A stretch of DNA of 64,000 bases from Aliiroseovarius crassostreae (GCF_001307765.1 NZ_LKBA01000019.1:62001-126000), one strand, 5' to 3'. Positions 9,265 through 18,663 are shown, counted from the stretch's first letter. The notes: generated by a model from the letters alone, not told the origin. Program-made: numbers and translations.

Positions 9265-9379
9265 TAAAGCGTTTCGGAATAAACTTGAAACACAGGTTTA
9301 TTCCGAAACGCCCACAACATTGTTATCTTTGACAGTGTGCCGACTTTTCCCTGTCTCAGGTGAACGTCGAAACGCTTTA
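9265..9379 (+). repeat. Palindromic dispersed repeat, copy 1, with outer inverted ends
   Basis: The core (9269-9311) has perfect 16-bp arms, GCGTTTCGGAATAAAC and GTTTATTCCGAAACGC, around an 11-base loop. The whole 115-bp stretch starts with TAAAGCGTTTCG and ends with its exact complement CGAAACGCTTTA, like a small terminal-inverted-repeat element. Two diverged relatives lie elsewhere in the window: 19155-19201 (opposite orientation) and 63727-63773. It contains no reading frame and lies between two convergent transcription units. Confidence 0.75.
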
Positions 9380-9395
9380 GGTGTGGCAAGTGCCT

Positions 9396-10688
9396 TTACA
9401 GGGACAGATCCGTGATCTTGCGTTTGCGTCGTGCCACGGCCACGTTTTTCCAGGCCACGTCCAGGAAATCATCGCTAAGCTCCGCGGGTTGCCCAAGGAA
9501 GGCTGCAAGCGCCTTGACGTGATCAATCAGAAACCCCGGATGTGCCCCGGAAGGCACCACATTGCGCTTTCTATAGTGGCTGTCAAAGAACCGCCCCAGA
9601 ACCGCCCCGTCGAAATCCAGTCCACGCACTTTGGCAAGATTGCTGAAAATATGCAGGTAATCCTCGCGGGTTGGACTGGGTACGAAGATCTTGAAATGGA
9701 TCCGCCGCAGTGAAGCATCATCGGCGAGATCTTCGGGCAGGGTGTTGGTCGAGAACATCACCAATTGGTCAAACGGCACGCGGAATTTCTGCCCGGTATG
9801 CAGGGACATGATGTCGAAATGACTTTCCAAAGGGACAATCCAGCGGTTCAGGATCTCGGTGGGCGAGGATCTCTGTCGCCCGAAATCGTCGATCACAAAC
9901 ACGCCGCCCAATGCCTTGAGATGCATTGGTGCTTCATAAAGGCGGGAATGTTCGTCAAATTGCAGATCCAGCATATCGAGTGTCAACTCGCCCCCGGTGA
10001 CCACAACGGGGCGTTCGATCTTGACCCACCGCTGGTCGCGGACCCGTTTTTCCGCCTCGTCCTCCTCCACCTCGTCGTGCAGTGTTTCGTCAAAGAAGCG
10101 GATAACCTGACTGCCGACGATAAAGGCGTGGGGAACAAAGATCTGTTGGGAAAACACCTTTCCCAAGGCTTCCGCGATCGAGGTTTTCCCGTTCCCCGCT
10201 TCCCCATAAAGCAGAACTGATCGCCCCGAATTTACCGCCGGACCCAATTGGTTGATCATCCCGTCGGGCAAGACAAGATGGGAAAGGCCGCGTTCCAGCT
10301 CTTCTCGGTGAATGACCTCATGCTTGATGGTCTGGTCCTTGATCTGCGCCCAGAATGCCTCAAGCGTGACGGGGGCCGGGCCGACATATTTCGACATGAG
10401 AAGCGCTTCATAGGCCTCTTTCTTGCCCCTATCGGTGAGCGCGTAGCGGATGTCCGATTTAATATCCTGACTTTCCAATCCGCGGGCTTCAATCAGGTGC
10501 AGCTCCTGCATCTTGTTCAGGATCTGTCGCACGAGTATGGGCGAGAGCTTTACAATGCCGGCAATCTGCGCGGCCACCATTGTGCCGCCTTCGTTCATGA
10601 TCTTGGCAATCAGTCCAATCAGAAAATGTGTATCAAGGCCGGTTTCGGAAATTTCTTTCGGTGCGGTGTTGGTTTGAAAATCCTTCAT
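9396..10688 (-). CDS. AAA family ATPase with N-terminal winged helix
   Basis: A 430-residue protein of unknown cellular role. Residues 1-90 read as a winged-helix domain (QIAGIVKLSPILVRQILNKM, then YALTDRGKKEAYEAL). The ATPase core follows, with Walker A GEAGNGKTS, Walker B GVFVIDDFG and the sensor MFSTNTLPEDL. RRIHFKIFVPSPTREDYLHI resembles the lid region. The ATG chosen has an AGGAA site upstream; a TTG two codons earlier also fits the frame. It is convergent with the tad operon. It resembles conserved stand-alone AAA proteins, sometimes called MoxR-like, but I do not know a specific function. Confidence 0.82.
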   Translation of the reverse strand: MKDFQTNTAPKEISETGLDTHFLIGLIAKIMNEGGTMVAAQIAGIVKLSPILVRQILNKMQELHLIEARGLESQDIKSDIRYALTDRGKKEAYEALLMSKYVGPAPVTLEAFWAQIKDQTIKHEVIHREELERGLSHLVLPDGMINQLGPAVNSGRSVLLYGEAGNGKTSIAEALGKVFSQQIFVPHAFIVGSQVIRFFDETLHDEVEEDEAEKRVRDQRWVKIERPVVVTGGELTLDMLDLQFDEHSRLYEAPMHLKALGGVFVIDDFGRQRSSPTEILNRWIVPLESHFDIMSLHTGQKFRVPFDQLVMFSTNTLPEDLADDASLRRIHFKIFVPSPTREDYLHIFSNLAKVRGLDFDGAVLGRFFDSHYRKRNVVPSGAHPGFLIDHVKALAAFLGQPAELSDDFLDVAWKNVAVARRKRKITDLSL

Positions 10689-11008
10689 AATCAATTCCTT
10701 TCCCCTGCAAGAAGCGTAGCGGAATACAGCGGGTCAGGCAACAAAACTCCCTTATTTGCAACGCATTTGCGAGGGGTCTTGCAGGGCGGAGGAGGGATCC
10801 CCATTGGCCGTCAAAAGTCGAGCTTTCTACAGGTCCTGATTGTCCGCGGGCGGAGCGGTGCCTGTCTTGGGGATCAGACCCTGCCGCTTTTTCGCGGGTG
10901 TTGACCACGGGGAAAGACGCCAAATTGACCTAAATCAAGGACTTGACGGGCGGCCTGCTCAATAGCTTACAAAAATTGTCTGATTAATCGCGCGCGGCGA
11001 GGCCCGGA
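10689..11008. promoter_or_regulatory. Divergent promoter region between the AAA ATPase and feoA
   Basis: A 320-base gap without a gene. It must hold the minus-strand promoter of the ATPase gene and the plus-strand promoter of feoABC. The right half contains the FNR-type box listed separately. Nothing else with clear structure was seen. Confidence 0.5.
10925..10938 (+). promoter_or_regulatory. FNR/FnrL-type box upstream of feoABC
   Basis: TTGACCTAAATCAA matches the FNR consensus TTGAT-N4-ATCAA at nine of ten fixed positions. It lies 71-84 bases before the feoA ATG. If it is used as a class II activator site near -41, transcription would start at about 10973. This fits oxygen-controlled ferrous iron uptake as known for feo in other bacteria. 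Confidence 0.7.
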
Positions 11009-11248
11009 ATGGACATCAAACTAAAAGATCTCGCGGTCGGAGACAGCGCCAGCGTGGTGGGGTTCTGCCCCGGCGGATTGCCGTATCGCCGCAAGCTTCT
11101 GTCAATGGGACTGACCCTTGGCACCCAGTTCAGCGTAACCCGCGTTGCCCCGCTGGGGGATCCGGTGGAAATCAGGGTCCGGGGATATGCGCTCAGCCTG
11201 CGCAAGGATGAAGCCGAGGTGCTGATCGTGAAAAAGGTCTTGTCATGA
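11009..11248 (+). CDS. feoA: Ferrous iron transport protein FeoA
   Basis: A small SH3-like cytoplasmic partner of FeoB. The 79 residues carry the FeoA signatures [16 protein letters not shown] and [20 protein letters not shown]. It overlaps feoB by four bases (ATGA), so the two are translationally coupled. The run feoA-feoB-feoC is complete. Confidence 0.95.
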   Translation: MDIKLKDLAVGDSASVVGFCPGGLPYRRKLLSMGLTLGTQFSVTRVAPLGDPVEIRVRGYALSLRKDEAEVLIVKKVLS

Positions 11249-13575
11249 GCGGTTTGACCATTGCCATCGCCGGCAACCCGAATTGCGGAAAAACCACGCT
11301 TTTCAACGCATTGACCGGAACCCATCAACAAGTGGGCAACTGGCCGGGCGTGACGGTGGAGAAAAAGGTCGGGTCCTTTTCCCACCAGGACACTCGGATA
11401 GATCTGGTCGACCTGCCTGGGGTCTATTCGCTGAGCATCGTCGGCGGGGAAACCTCGCTGGATGAGCGGATTGCCCGTGAGTTTATCCTGACGGAACAGC
11501 CTGATCTTGTGGTCAATGTGGTGGATGCATCGAACCTTGAACGCAATCTCTATCTGACCGTGCAACTTCTGGAAATGGGCACGCCGCTTCTGGTGGCGCT
11601 GAACATGATGGATATCGCCAGAACACGGCGCATCCATATTGATCTCGATGCGTTGTCGCGAAAGCTGGGCTGTCCGGTGGTGTCGACCTGTGCCGCCAGC
11701 AAGACCGGGCTGGAGGGGCTGGTGGAGCAGATGGTGGCGGCCGCGCGCAATCCAGAGCCCCCTCGTGCCACCACACGGTTTTCCGACCAGATTGAACAGG
11801 CGATCGACAGGCTGGATGCGGAAACCGGGTTCCACGTCGATGCGGGCAGTCGCCGATGGCTCGCGATCAAACATCTGGAAGGGGATGAGCTCTGCCCCAC
11901 ATTGGTTGATCCGGGCACCGCGGAGGCCGCAAAAACCTTACGGGCAGAAATCGAGGCGGAAAGCGGGATTGACGCGGATACGTTGATTGCCTGCGGGCGA
12001 TATGACTTTGTCGCGGAGATCACCAGCGCCACGATGCAGCGCAGTTCGGAACTTGGCCGTTCGCTGTCTGAAAAACTGGATAGGCTGGTGTTGAACCGGG
12101 TGCTGGGCATTCCGATTTTCCTGCTGATCATGTATCTGATGTTCATGTTCACCATCAATATCGGTGGTGCGTTCATTGATTTCTTCGACATTTTGGCAGG
12201 CACCCTTTTTGTTGATGGGCTGGCCGCTCTTCTGGATCAGGTCGGTGCGCCGGGCTGGTTGGGAATCTTGCTGGCCACCGGGGTGGGCGGCGGCATCCAG
12301 ACGGTTGCAACCTTTATCCCAATCGTGGCCTGCCTGTTTCTGTTCCTCTCGGTGCTGGAAGACAGCGGATATATGGCGCGCGCCGCCTTCGTGATGGATC
12401 GTTTCATGCGGATGATCGGCCTGCCGGGCAAAAGCTTTGTCCCGTTGATCGTCGGGTTCGGCTGCAACGTGCCGGCAATCATGGCAACCCGTACGCTGGA
12501 CAGCCAGCGCGACCGGACACTGACCGTGATGATGGCACCGTTCATGTCCTGCGGGGCACGCCTGCCGGTTTATGCATTATTTGCAGCGGCCTTCTTTCCG
12601 ACCGGCGGACAGAACCTCGTGTTTTTGTTGTATTTTCTGGGGCTTCTGGCCGCGGTTGGCACCGGGTTGATGTTAAAGGCTACCCTTTTGCCGGGGAAAC
12701 CCACCCCGTTTATCATGGAACTTCCCGCCTATCACTGGCCCTCTGCGCGCGGTATTTTCCAACGCAGCTGGCATCGTTTGCGTGATTTTCTGACCGAAGC
12801 GGGGCAGGTGATTGTGGTCATGGTGACCGTGCTGGCCTTTCTGAACTCCTGGGGCACGGACGGATCCTTTGGGAATGAAGACAGCGAGGCCTCTGTCCTC
12901 TCGGCTGTGGGGCGCAACCTGACCCCGATTTTCGCACCCATCGGTATCAGCGAAGAGAACTGGCCCGCCACCGTCGGGATTTTTACCGGGATACTGGCCA
13001 AGGAGGCCGTGGTTGGCACGCTCAACACCTTATATACCGATCTGGCCGAGGATGGGGCAGGGGAGCCCGCTTCCTTCTCGCTTATGCAAGGGGTGGGGGA
13101 CGCTGTGTCCACCATCGTGCCGAACCTGAAAGCAGGTCTGGGCATGGCAAGTGACCCGCTGGGTTTGAAGATCGGCGATGTCAGCTCTCCTGAAATTGCT
13201 GCGGCAGAGCAAGAGGTGTCCGGGACCGTTTTTGGCACAATGGCCACGCTGTTTGATGGTCAGGCCGGCGCATTTGCCTATCTTCTCCTGATCCTGCTCT
13301 ACATGCCTTGCGTGGCGGCGCTTGGCGCAATCTGGCGTGAGACCAGCCCGGGATGGGCAATGTTTGCGGGGGGGTGGACCATGGCGATGGCCTATGGGGC
13401 GGCTGTTCTGTTTTACCAGATTGCGACCTTTGCCCGCCATCCGTTGGCGACAGGAATGTGGCTGGCCGGGATTTTGGGGGCACTGCTGGTCCTGTTCGTG
13501 CTTTTGAAACGGGCGGGGCGCCGCATTGGGGCGCTTGACATGCCGGGTCGTGATCCGACGGCTGGATCCGTTTGA
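11245..13575 (+). CDS. feoB: Ferrous iron transporter FeoB
   Basis: Inner-membrane Fe(II) importer with a cytoplasmic G domain. G1 is GNPNCGKTT at residues 10-18, G3 is DLPGVYSL at about 56, and G4 is NMMD at about 121. A helical spacer follows, then a membrane domain with the Gate motifs ([55 protein letters not shown]) including the conserved Cys residues. 776 residues, full length. The feoC start follows 15 bases after the stop. Confidence 0.96.
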   Translation: MSGLTIAIAGNPNCGKTTLFNALTGTHQQVGNWPGVTVEKKVGSFSHQDTRIDLVDLPGVYSLSIVGGETSLDERIAREFILTEQPDLVVNVVDASNLERNLYLTVQLLEMGTPLLVALNMMDIARTRRIHIDLDALSRKLGCPVVSTCAASKTGLEGLVEQMVAAARNPEPPRATTRFSDQIEQAIDRLDAETGFHVDAGSRRWLAIKHLEGDELCPTLVDPGTAEAAKTLRAEIEAESGIDADTLIACGRYDFVAEITSATMQRSSELGRSLSEKLDRLVLNRVLGIPIFLLIMYLMFMFTINIGGAFIDFFDILAGTLFVDGLAALLDQVGAPGWLGILLATGVGGGIQTVATFIPIVACLFLFLSVLEDSGYMARAAFVMDRFMRMIGLPGKSFVPLIVGFGCNVPAIMATRTLDSQRDRTLTVMMAPFMSCGARLPVYALFAAAFFPTGGQNLVFLLYFLGLLAAVGTGLMLKATLLPGKPTPFIMELPAYHWPSARGIFQRSWHRLRDFLTEAGQVIVVMVTVLAFLNSWGTDGSFGNEDSEASVLSAVGRNLTPIFAPIGISEENWPATVGIFTGILAKEAVVGTLNTLYTDLAEDGAGEPASFSLMQGVGDAVSTIVPNLKAGLGMASDPLGLKIGDVSSPEIAAAEQEVSGTVFGTMATLFDGQAGAFAYLLLILLYMPCVAALGAIWRETSPGWAMFAGGWTMAMAYGAAVLFYQIATFARHPLATGMWLAGILGALLVLFVLLKRAGRRIGALDMPGRDPTAGSV

Positions 13576-13590
13576 AGAAGGAGAGGTCCC

Positions 13591-13827
13591 TTGCTCTTAG
13601 ATCTCAGATCCTATGTGAAGTCGCGGCAATCCGTCAGCCTGCTTGAGATATCTAACCATTTCAGGCGCCCGCCCGATGCGGTCAGGGGAATGTTGGCACA
13701 TTGGGTCGCAAAGGGTGTGATCCGCCGGCAGAACCTGAGGGCCACATGTGGCAGTTGCGCGAGCTCTCGTGATTGTGGCGGTTGTGACGTCACCGACAGT
13801 CTGGAGATCTATAACTGGGTCGGTTGA
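13591..13827 (+). CDS. feoC: FeoC-like [Fe-S] winged-helix regulator
   Basis: A small winged-helix protein expected to regulate or stabilise FeoB. The 78 residues contain SLLEISNHFRRPPDAVRGML (the DNA-binding-like helix pair) and the Cys cluster CGSCASSRDCGGC, four Cys suited to an Fe-S cluster. It starts with TTG behind AAGGAGAGG; no ATG is available in frame. It is shorter than the preceding genes but in the expected place at the end of feoAB. Confidence 0.82.
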   Translation: MLLDLRSYVKSRQSVSLLEISNHFRRPPDAVRGMLAHWVAKGVIRRQNLRATCGSCASSRDCGGCDVTDSLEIYNWVG

Positions 13828-13839
13828 GGAAATCTTCCC

Positions 13840-13877
13840 GGTTATGCTTAAGAAGTTCTGGTTGTGCTTAAGAAGTT
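13840..13877 (+). repeat. Two tandem 20-bp direct repeats upstream of the PhnD-like gene
   Basis: GGTTATGCTTAAGAAGTTCT is followed at once by GGTTGTGCTTAAGAAGTTGT, 18 identical positions out of 20. A third CTTAAG core lies at 13892-13897. Repeats with a period of about two helical turns suit side-by-side binding of a regulator dimer. They end about 90 bases before the PhnD-like start. Confidence 0.6.
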
Positions 13878-13968
13878 GTTTTCCTTTTATCCTTAAGGTT
13901 ACCCCTGATCGCCCTGCCACAGGACCTGTTTGGTCACGTGGCGCCGGGTTTTATTGGAGGGTCGCTCG

Positions 13969-14880
13969 ATGCAAGAAGATAACTGTAACCACCTCATCGG
14001 TCGGGTTCGAACCCTGTTAAATACCTGGGCTCAACACTCTGCTGCCGGCCTTGCTGCCTTTGCTCTTGTGCTCCTTTTCAGCCTTGTTCCCGGTCAGTCC
14101 CGGGCTGATATCACACTTGTTTTTGGCACCTATGCCGCGGACAAGCCCACTGCAACGGTCATGAAATACAAACCTTTCTTGACGTTCCTCGCGTCCCGGA
14201 TGTCGGAACGTCTGGGGGAGCCCGTCGATATCAGGATGAAAATCTCCAAAACCTATGAAGATGGCATCGCTCAGCTTGCCAATGGCGACGTGGATTTTGC
14301 ACGTTTCGGTCCCGCCTCTTATGTCGCGGTGACTGAGGTGAACCCCGAGGTCAAGATTGTCGCGATGGAATCTAAAAAGGGTAAAAAGCGTTTCAAGGGG
14401 GTGATCGCCGTTCATGAAAACAGTGAATTCAACAGCCTTGCAGATCTCAAAGGGCATTCCTTTGCCTTTGGTGATGAGCTGTCGACCATTGGTCGGTATT
14501 TGGCGCAGTCCCACCTTCTGAATGCGGGGGTTTCAGCTGCGAACCTGTCTGGTTTCAGCTTCCTTGGCCGTCATGATCTGGTCGGAGAGGCGGTGGGCGC
14601 AGGTAAATTCGATGCCGGTGCGCTCAAGGAAAGCACGTATAAGAAGCTGGTTCAAAAAGGGGTGCCTTTGCGTGTTTTGTTTGACTTTGACAATGTTACC
14701 AAACCTTGGCTGGCCCACCCGAAAGTGCCTGATCGGGTTACGCAGGCAATGCAGGATGTGATGCTGGCAGAAAAGAACGATGAGCGGGTTCGTGAAATCT
14801 CGGAAAACGGATTTCTGTCAGGCACTGACGAGGATTACCAGCTCGTTCGCGATGCCATGCAACACAGCGCTTTGTTTTGA
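13969..14880 (+). CDS. PhnD-type phosphate/phosphonate-like binding protein
   Basis: A periplasmic binding protein of the PhnD family (303 residues). A basic N-terminus and hydrophobic stretch (GLAAFALVLLFSLVPGQSRA) form an export signal or anchor. The mature part begins ITLVFGTYAADKPTATVMKY and contains MKISKTYEDGIAQLANGDVDFARFGPASYV, read in pieces as the ligand-pocket region, and later GHSFAFGDELSTIGRYL. The ATG used has GGAGG nine bases upstream. No ABC permease or ATPase gene is adjacent; the next gene is a histidine kinase. A role as the sensory input of that kinase is inferred. The actual ligand cannot be told. Confidence 0.85.
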   Translation: MQEDNCNHLIGRVRTLLNTWAQHSAAGLAAFALVLLFSLVPGQSRADITLVFGTYAADKPTATVMKYKPFLTFLASRMSERLGEPVDIRMKISKTYEDGIAQLANGDVDFARFGPASYVAVTEVNPEVKIVAMESKKGKKRFKGVIAVHENSEFNSLADLKGHSFAFGDELSTIGRYLAQSHLLNAGVSAANLSGFSFLGRHDLVGEAVGAGKFDAGALKESTYKKLVQKGVPLRVLFDFDNVTKPWLAHPKVPDRVTQAMQDVMLAEKNDERVREISENGFLSGTDEDYQLVRDAMQHSALF

Positions 14881-14900
14881 TTGATGGGTTTGGTGTGAAA

Positions 14901-17204
14901 ATGAAGCTCAATGGTGTCTATACACAGATTGTTCTGTCCATGCTGCTTGCCGCAGGTGGGGTTACCCTTTTGCTGGGAGAGCTTGAGCGGAGCACGCGTG
15001 TGGTTGAGCTGAATAAGCGGTTGAGTGAGCAGGCGGAACTGGCAGTATCACTGCTGAGCGGGGCCATGATCGAGGATATCATCGTCGAAGATGTTCCAGT
15101 TCTGGAAACGGCGATGCGACAGGCAATCAATCGCTATCCACAGATGGTTTCGATCCGCTTGATCAATGATCAAGGGCGATCAATTGCGACAGCGAGTTCT
15201 GCTGAGGAAAGAGCTGAACATGAACTTGTCGATTTCAATAGTGACATAGTCTTTGAAGGAGAAAGCTTTGGGCAGATGCAGGTGGCGTGGTCCACCCGCG
15301 AAGGGGCGCAGCTGATTGAAGAGCAAGTGCGCCACACCCGATTGAACACGCTGTTGATCGTGTCTTCCCTTTCAGCCTTATTCCTGCTTCTGGCCCATTT
15401 GTTTGCATTGCGCCCATTGCGCCAAACCCATGCAAGGATGTCCAGCGTTCTGTCCGGTCAATTCGTTCAGAAACAGTCCATGCCATGGTTTGTAGGGAGG
15501 GAGTTAAAAGCTCTGGATGCCTCTGTTGAAGTTCTGCAGGCCAACTTGCGAAGCCGTGATGCACGCGAAAAAGAGCTGGAGAAGGCACGGAATGCGGCTG
15601 ACGATGCCAACAGAAGCAAATCAGAGTTTCTCGCCAACATGAGCCACGAAATCCGAACCCCCATGAATGGGATTATTGGAATGGCGGATCTGCTGCAGAA
15701 CACTGAGTTAGATGCGGATCAAAAGCTCTACTCCGACACAATCCTCAGCTCCGCTGCGTCGCTTCTGTCTATTATCAACGACATCCTGGACTTTTCAAAA
15801 GCGGAGGCCGGGAAGTTTTCTCTTGATCCGACCCCCTTCAACTTGCGGCGCACTTGCGAAGAAGTGATGAGCATGCTGTCTGTCAGCGCAGGTATGAAGG
15901 GTGTCGAAGTCGTGCTGAGATATCATACGGATGTCCCAGACGGGATTTTTGCCGACAGCGTACGCCTGCGACAGGTTTTAACAAATATAGCCGGTAACGC
16001 GGTTAAGTTTACTTCCGAGGGGCATGTCTGCGTGGATGTTTCGACGGCAGACCACAATGGTGATTTGAAGTTGGTTGTTGCCATCACCGATACGGGCATA
16101 GGTATCCCAGAGGACCAGATCCAAAAAATATTCCGCGCGTTTGAGCAGGTCGATGGTTCTAACACGCGCAAATATGAAGGAACTGGTCTTGGACTTGCAA
16201 TTTCCAGCCACCTCGTCGAGCTGATGGGGGGAGAGATTGAAGTGCGGTCAACATGCGATAAAGGCACCACTTTTACAGTAACCTTGCCACTTCAGCCCGT
16301 GCAGCGCCCAACTGAATATATGAAAGTTGAGAGCAGAGATCTAAAAAATTACAAACTGTTGGTCGTCGACGATCTCCCCCTCAATTTGCATATCCTTCGA
16401 GAGCAACTGGGTAACTGGCATGCTGATGTGACTTTGGCGCAATCGGGACAAGAGGCTTTGGAAATACTTCAACAATCTGCCGAACAGGGTGCTAGCTTTG
16501 ATGTCATTGTCTTAGATTATCAGATGCCGGAGATGACCGGCATAGAAATGGTTCAGCGGTTGCGAACAAGTCGCTTGCATGAAGAAACACCGGTTATTGT
16601 TCTATCTTCGGCCGATCAAAGTATTTCGGCTGATGTTCGAAATGCCTTGGGTATTGCAGCGGTGGTTCAGAAACCTCTTCGTATGGCAGCGTTGAATCAG
16701 ACTATTTGGTCAGCAATACATCCTGCCAGTGCTGAAAATCTGGACCAACAAGCCGGGGGCGGCTTTGATGAAAGCATACCAGCCTTCCGTGTTCTGGTGG
16801 CGGACGACAATAAAACCAACCGCTTGGTTGTCCAGAGTATGTTAAAAGGGACGCCGATTTCTACTGAGTTTGTGGAGAACGGCAGGCAGGCAGTTGACAG
16901 TTACAAGGCGTGTCCTCCGGACGTAATTTTGATGGATATGTCCATGCCTGTCTTGAGCGGGATTGATGCAACCAAAGAAATACGTCTTTGGGAGCAAGAA
17001 ACTGAACAAACGCGGTGTCCCATTGTGGCTTTGACGGCCAACGCAAGAAAGGATGATCGAACTAAATGCTTGTCTGCGGGCATGGATGATTTTCTGACCA
17101 AGCCAATAAACAAATCTGCTTTGCTGGATATGTGCCTTACGTGGGTTGGGGAGGGGGGAAAGCCCGGTCTGAGCAACATGAGAACTGGTGCTTTTAATGT
17201 ATGA
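14901..17204 (+). CDS. Membrane hybrid histidine kinase with two receiver domains
   Basis: A 767-residue sensor kinase. A first membrane helix (about residues 6-26), a periplasmic loop of about 120 residues and a second helix (about 148-170) are followed by a coiled-coil linker. The HisKA domain has the phospho-acceptor in SEFLANMSHEIRTPMNG (His near residue 249). The ATPase domain shows GIGIPEDQIQKIF and GTGLGLAIS. Receiver 1 has LLVVDDLPLN and VIVLDYQMPEMTG; receiver 2 has VLVADDNKTN and VILMDMSMPVLSG, so both phospho-Asp are present. No Hpt or DNA-binding domain is attached and no separate regulator gene is nearby. It begins just after the PhnD-like stop; a TTG overlapping that stop is an alternative start. 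Confidence 0.88.
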   Translation: MKLNGVYTQIVLSMLLAAGGVTLLLGELERSTRVVELNKRLSEQAELAVSLLSGAMIEDIIVEDVPVLETAMRQAINRYPQMVSIRLINDQGRSIATASSAEERAEHELVDFNSDIVFEGESFGQMQVAWSTREGAQLIEEQVRHTRLNTLLIVSSLSALFLLLAHLFALRPLRQTHARMSSVLSGQFVQKQSMPWFVGRELKALDASVEVLQANLRSRDAREKELEKARNAADDANRSKSEFLANMSHEIRTPMNGIIGMADLLQNTELDADQKLYSDTILSSAASLLSIINDILDFSKAEAGKFSLDPTPFNLRRTCEEVMSMLSVSAGMKGVEVVLRYHTDVPDGIFADSVRLRQVLTNIAGNAVKFTSEGHVCVDVSTADHNGDLKLVVAITDTGIGIPEDQIQKIFRAFEQVDGSNTRKYEGTGLGLAISSHLVELMGGEIEVRSTCDKGTTFTVTLPLQPVQRPTEYMKVESRDLKNYKLLVVDDLPLNLHILREQLGNWHADVTLAQSGQEALEILQQSAEQGASFDVIVLDYQMPEMTGIEMVQRLRTSRLHEETPVIVLSSADQSISADVRNALGIAAVVQKPLRMAALNQTIWSAIHPASAENLDQQAGGGFDESIPAFRVLVADDNKTNRLVVQSMLKGTPISTEFVENGRQAVDSYKACPPDVILMDMSMPVLSGIDATKEIRLWEQETEQTRCPIVALTANARKDDRTKCLSAGMDDFLTKPINKSALLDMCLTWVGEGGKPGLSNMRTGAFNV

Positions 17205-17466
17205 AGGCCGAGGCAAGTTCGAAATACGTAGCAGGGCGTTTTGTAAGTAACCGCCCGATTGTCACCGCAGCCGCAGGTTCTTGACACGTATGGCGATGGT
17301 CGGGGGCATCGAAGAAGTCTTGCAAGAAGCTGTGCCAAGCTTCAGTGGACACGCGCGGGGAGGCAAGCATTTCGCGCAATTCTTCGATGCAGTCTTCTGT
17401 CAGCGTGGTGATGTATTCGTCGGGGCCGGTTTGGACGCTTACGATATTGCTATAGGTAAGATTTGA
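17194..17466 (-). pseudogene. Unrecognised gene fragment left of the IS3 remnant
   Basis: On the minus strand a frame reads from near the insertion sequence to a stop at the kinase end. It includes NIVSVQTGPDEYITTLTED, IEELREMLASPRVSTEAW and FLQDFFDAPDHRHTCQEP. Codon choice looks like real coding, but there is no good start and the frame is lost toward the IS. I read it as the 3' part of a truncated gene of unknown family. The 304-base stretch between the kinase and the IS holds nothing else. Confidence 0.3.
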
Positions 17467-17549
17467 AGTTGCCCCACCTTTTCGGATAGTTTTTCAGCTT
17501 TGCTAAACTGGACTTGTCCCGGTTTAGTTCCGGACCAAGAGCTCTCATG

Positions 17550-18394
17550 TTAAGCGGCTTTCCGTTCGAAAGTCACGGGGCTTTTGTATCCGAGGGCTGA
17601 GTGCCGTCGGCGTGGGTTGTAAAAACCGTTGATGTACTGGAGCGCCAGTTCGTATTGCCGGCGAATGTACCAGGGTTGCGGCCAGGCCAGCTCGGCCTTC
17701 AGTGTTTTGAAGCAGGTCTCAAGGGCAGCGTTGTCATAGCAATTTCCCTTGCCGCTCATCGAGATCTTGAAGCCGCGCTGTTTCAGCAGCTTCTGGTCCT
17801 CATGCGAACAATATTGGCTGCCGCGGTCGGTGTGATGGATGCAGCCTTTCGGGGGTTGGCGCAGATTGATCGCCATCTTCAAAGCGCGTACCGCCAGGTC
17901 TTTCTTCATCCTGTTACTGACGGCCCAGCCGACAACACGTCGTGAATACAGGTCAATGATGACAGCCAGATTGAGCCAGCCCTGCTGCGTCCAAATATAG
18001 CTGATATCACCGGCCCATTTCTGGTTCGGCCCGGTTGCCGTGACGTCCTGAGCCAACAGGGTCGGGGCAATATTGAGATTGTGGGCGCTCTCCCTTGTGG
18101 CCTGGTCTTTATGGGGGCGCACAACCTTTGCTTCATCAAGCGCCCCACACGGCGATGGCCGACCTCAAGGCCCAGCTCCTGTAATTCCTCGGTCATCCGG
18201 GGCCGCCCATAGCTGTTCAGAGACAGGCGGTGCTACTCGCGAATGTGGGCCAGGATTACAATATCGTCGCGCTGGCGCTGACTGATCGGCCGTGATCGCC
18301 GTGAACGGTAGCCACGATCGGTTACTCCAGGCAGGCCGCAGAGCTGGCGCTGGCTGAGTTTACCGTCGTACTGGTCGATGAATGCGACCCTCAC
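17550..18394 (-). pseudogene. IS3-family transposase OrfB, broken
   Basis: The catalytic integrase core is intact over the last 190 residues: NQKWAGDISYIWTQQGWLNL, HTDRGSQYCS and NCYDNAALETCFKTLKAEL supply the DDE triad, ending in NPRRRHSALGYKSP. The N-terminal half, starting at a GTG, reads VRVAFIDQYDGKLSQRQLCG but meets an in-frame TAG at 18233-18235 (expected Gln) and then needs a frame change near 18125 to join the core. The gene cannot give a full-length product. Confidence 0.8.
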
Positions 18395-18663
18395 GTCTTT
18401 TGCCTCGCGAAAAGGCCGTGGCCTTTTTTAGCACGCCCCTCTCCTCCTTCAGGATGCGGTTCTCCCGTCGAAGCCGTTCATTCTCCCGTGCCAGATCCTG
18501 ATCGGGCCCGGAAACAACCGCCTCTTCGTCAAAGGATGTGATCCATTTGTTCAGCGTTGAAAGGCCCCCCCAAATCCGCAGAAACCTGTCGCCGCGTCAG
18601 GCCGCGCGTCAGAGCGATACGCACCGCATCCCGCTTGAACTCTTCACTGTGTCCGTTTGCCAT
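18391..18663 (-). pseudogene. IS3-family transposase OrfA, frameshifted
   Basis: It starts MANGHSEEFKRDAVRIALTR with the helix-turn-helix TRRQVSADLG. A run of seven G (C at 18565-18571 on the plus strand) breaks the frame; with six G it would continue LSTLNKWITSFDEEAVV and reach ENERLRRENRILKEERGVLK. The CTAAAAAAG slippery site of IS3 elements is present near 18435. A homopolymer sequencing error is possible, but orfB has independent damage. Confidence 0.75.

Noticed and set aside
9381-9713. Plus-strand frame after the tad terminator
   Set aside because: Antisense to the end of the AAA ATPase gene.
10984-11874. 296-codon minus-strand frame across feoA/feoB
   Set aside because: Opposite strand of FeoB's G domain, where every GTPase motif is intact on the plus strand.
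13840-13897. CRISPR or tandem-repeat array
   Set aside because: Only two adjacent units plus one short core, with no spacers.
13969-14880. Complete phosphonate ABC transporter
   Set aside because: No permease or ATPase gene is adjacent, so only the binding protein is called.
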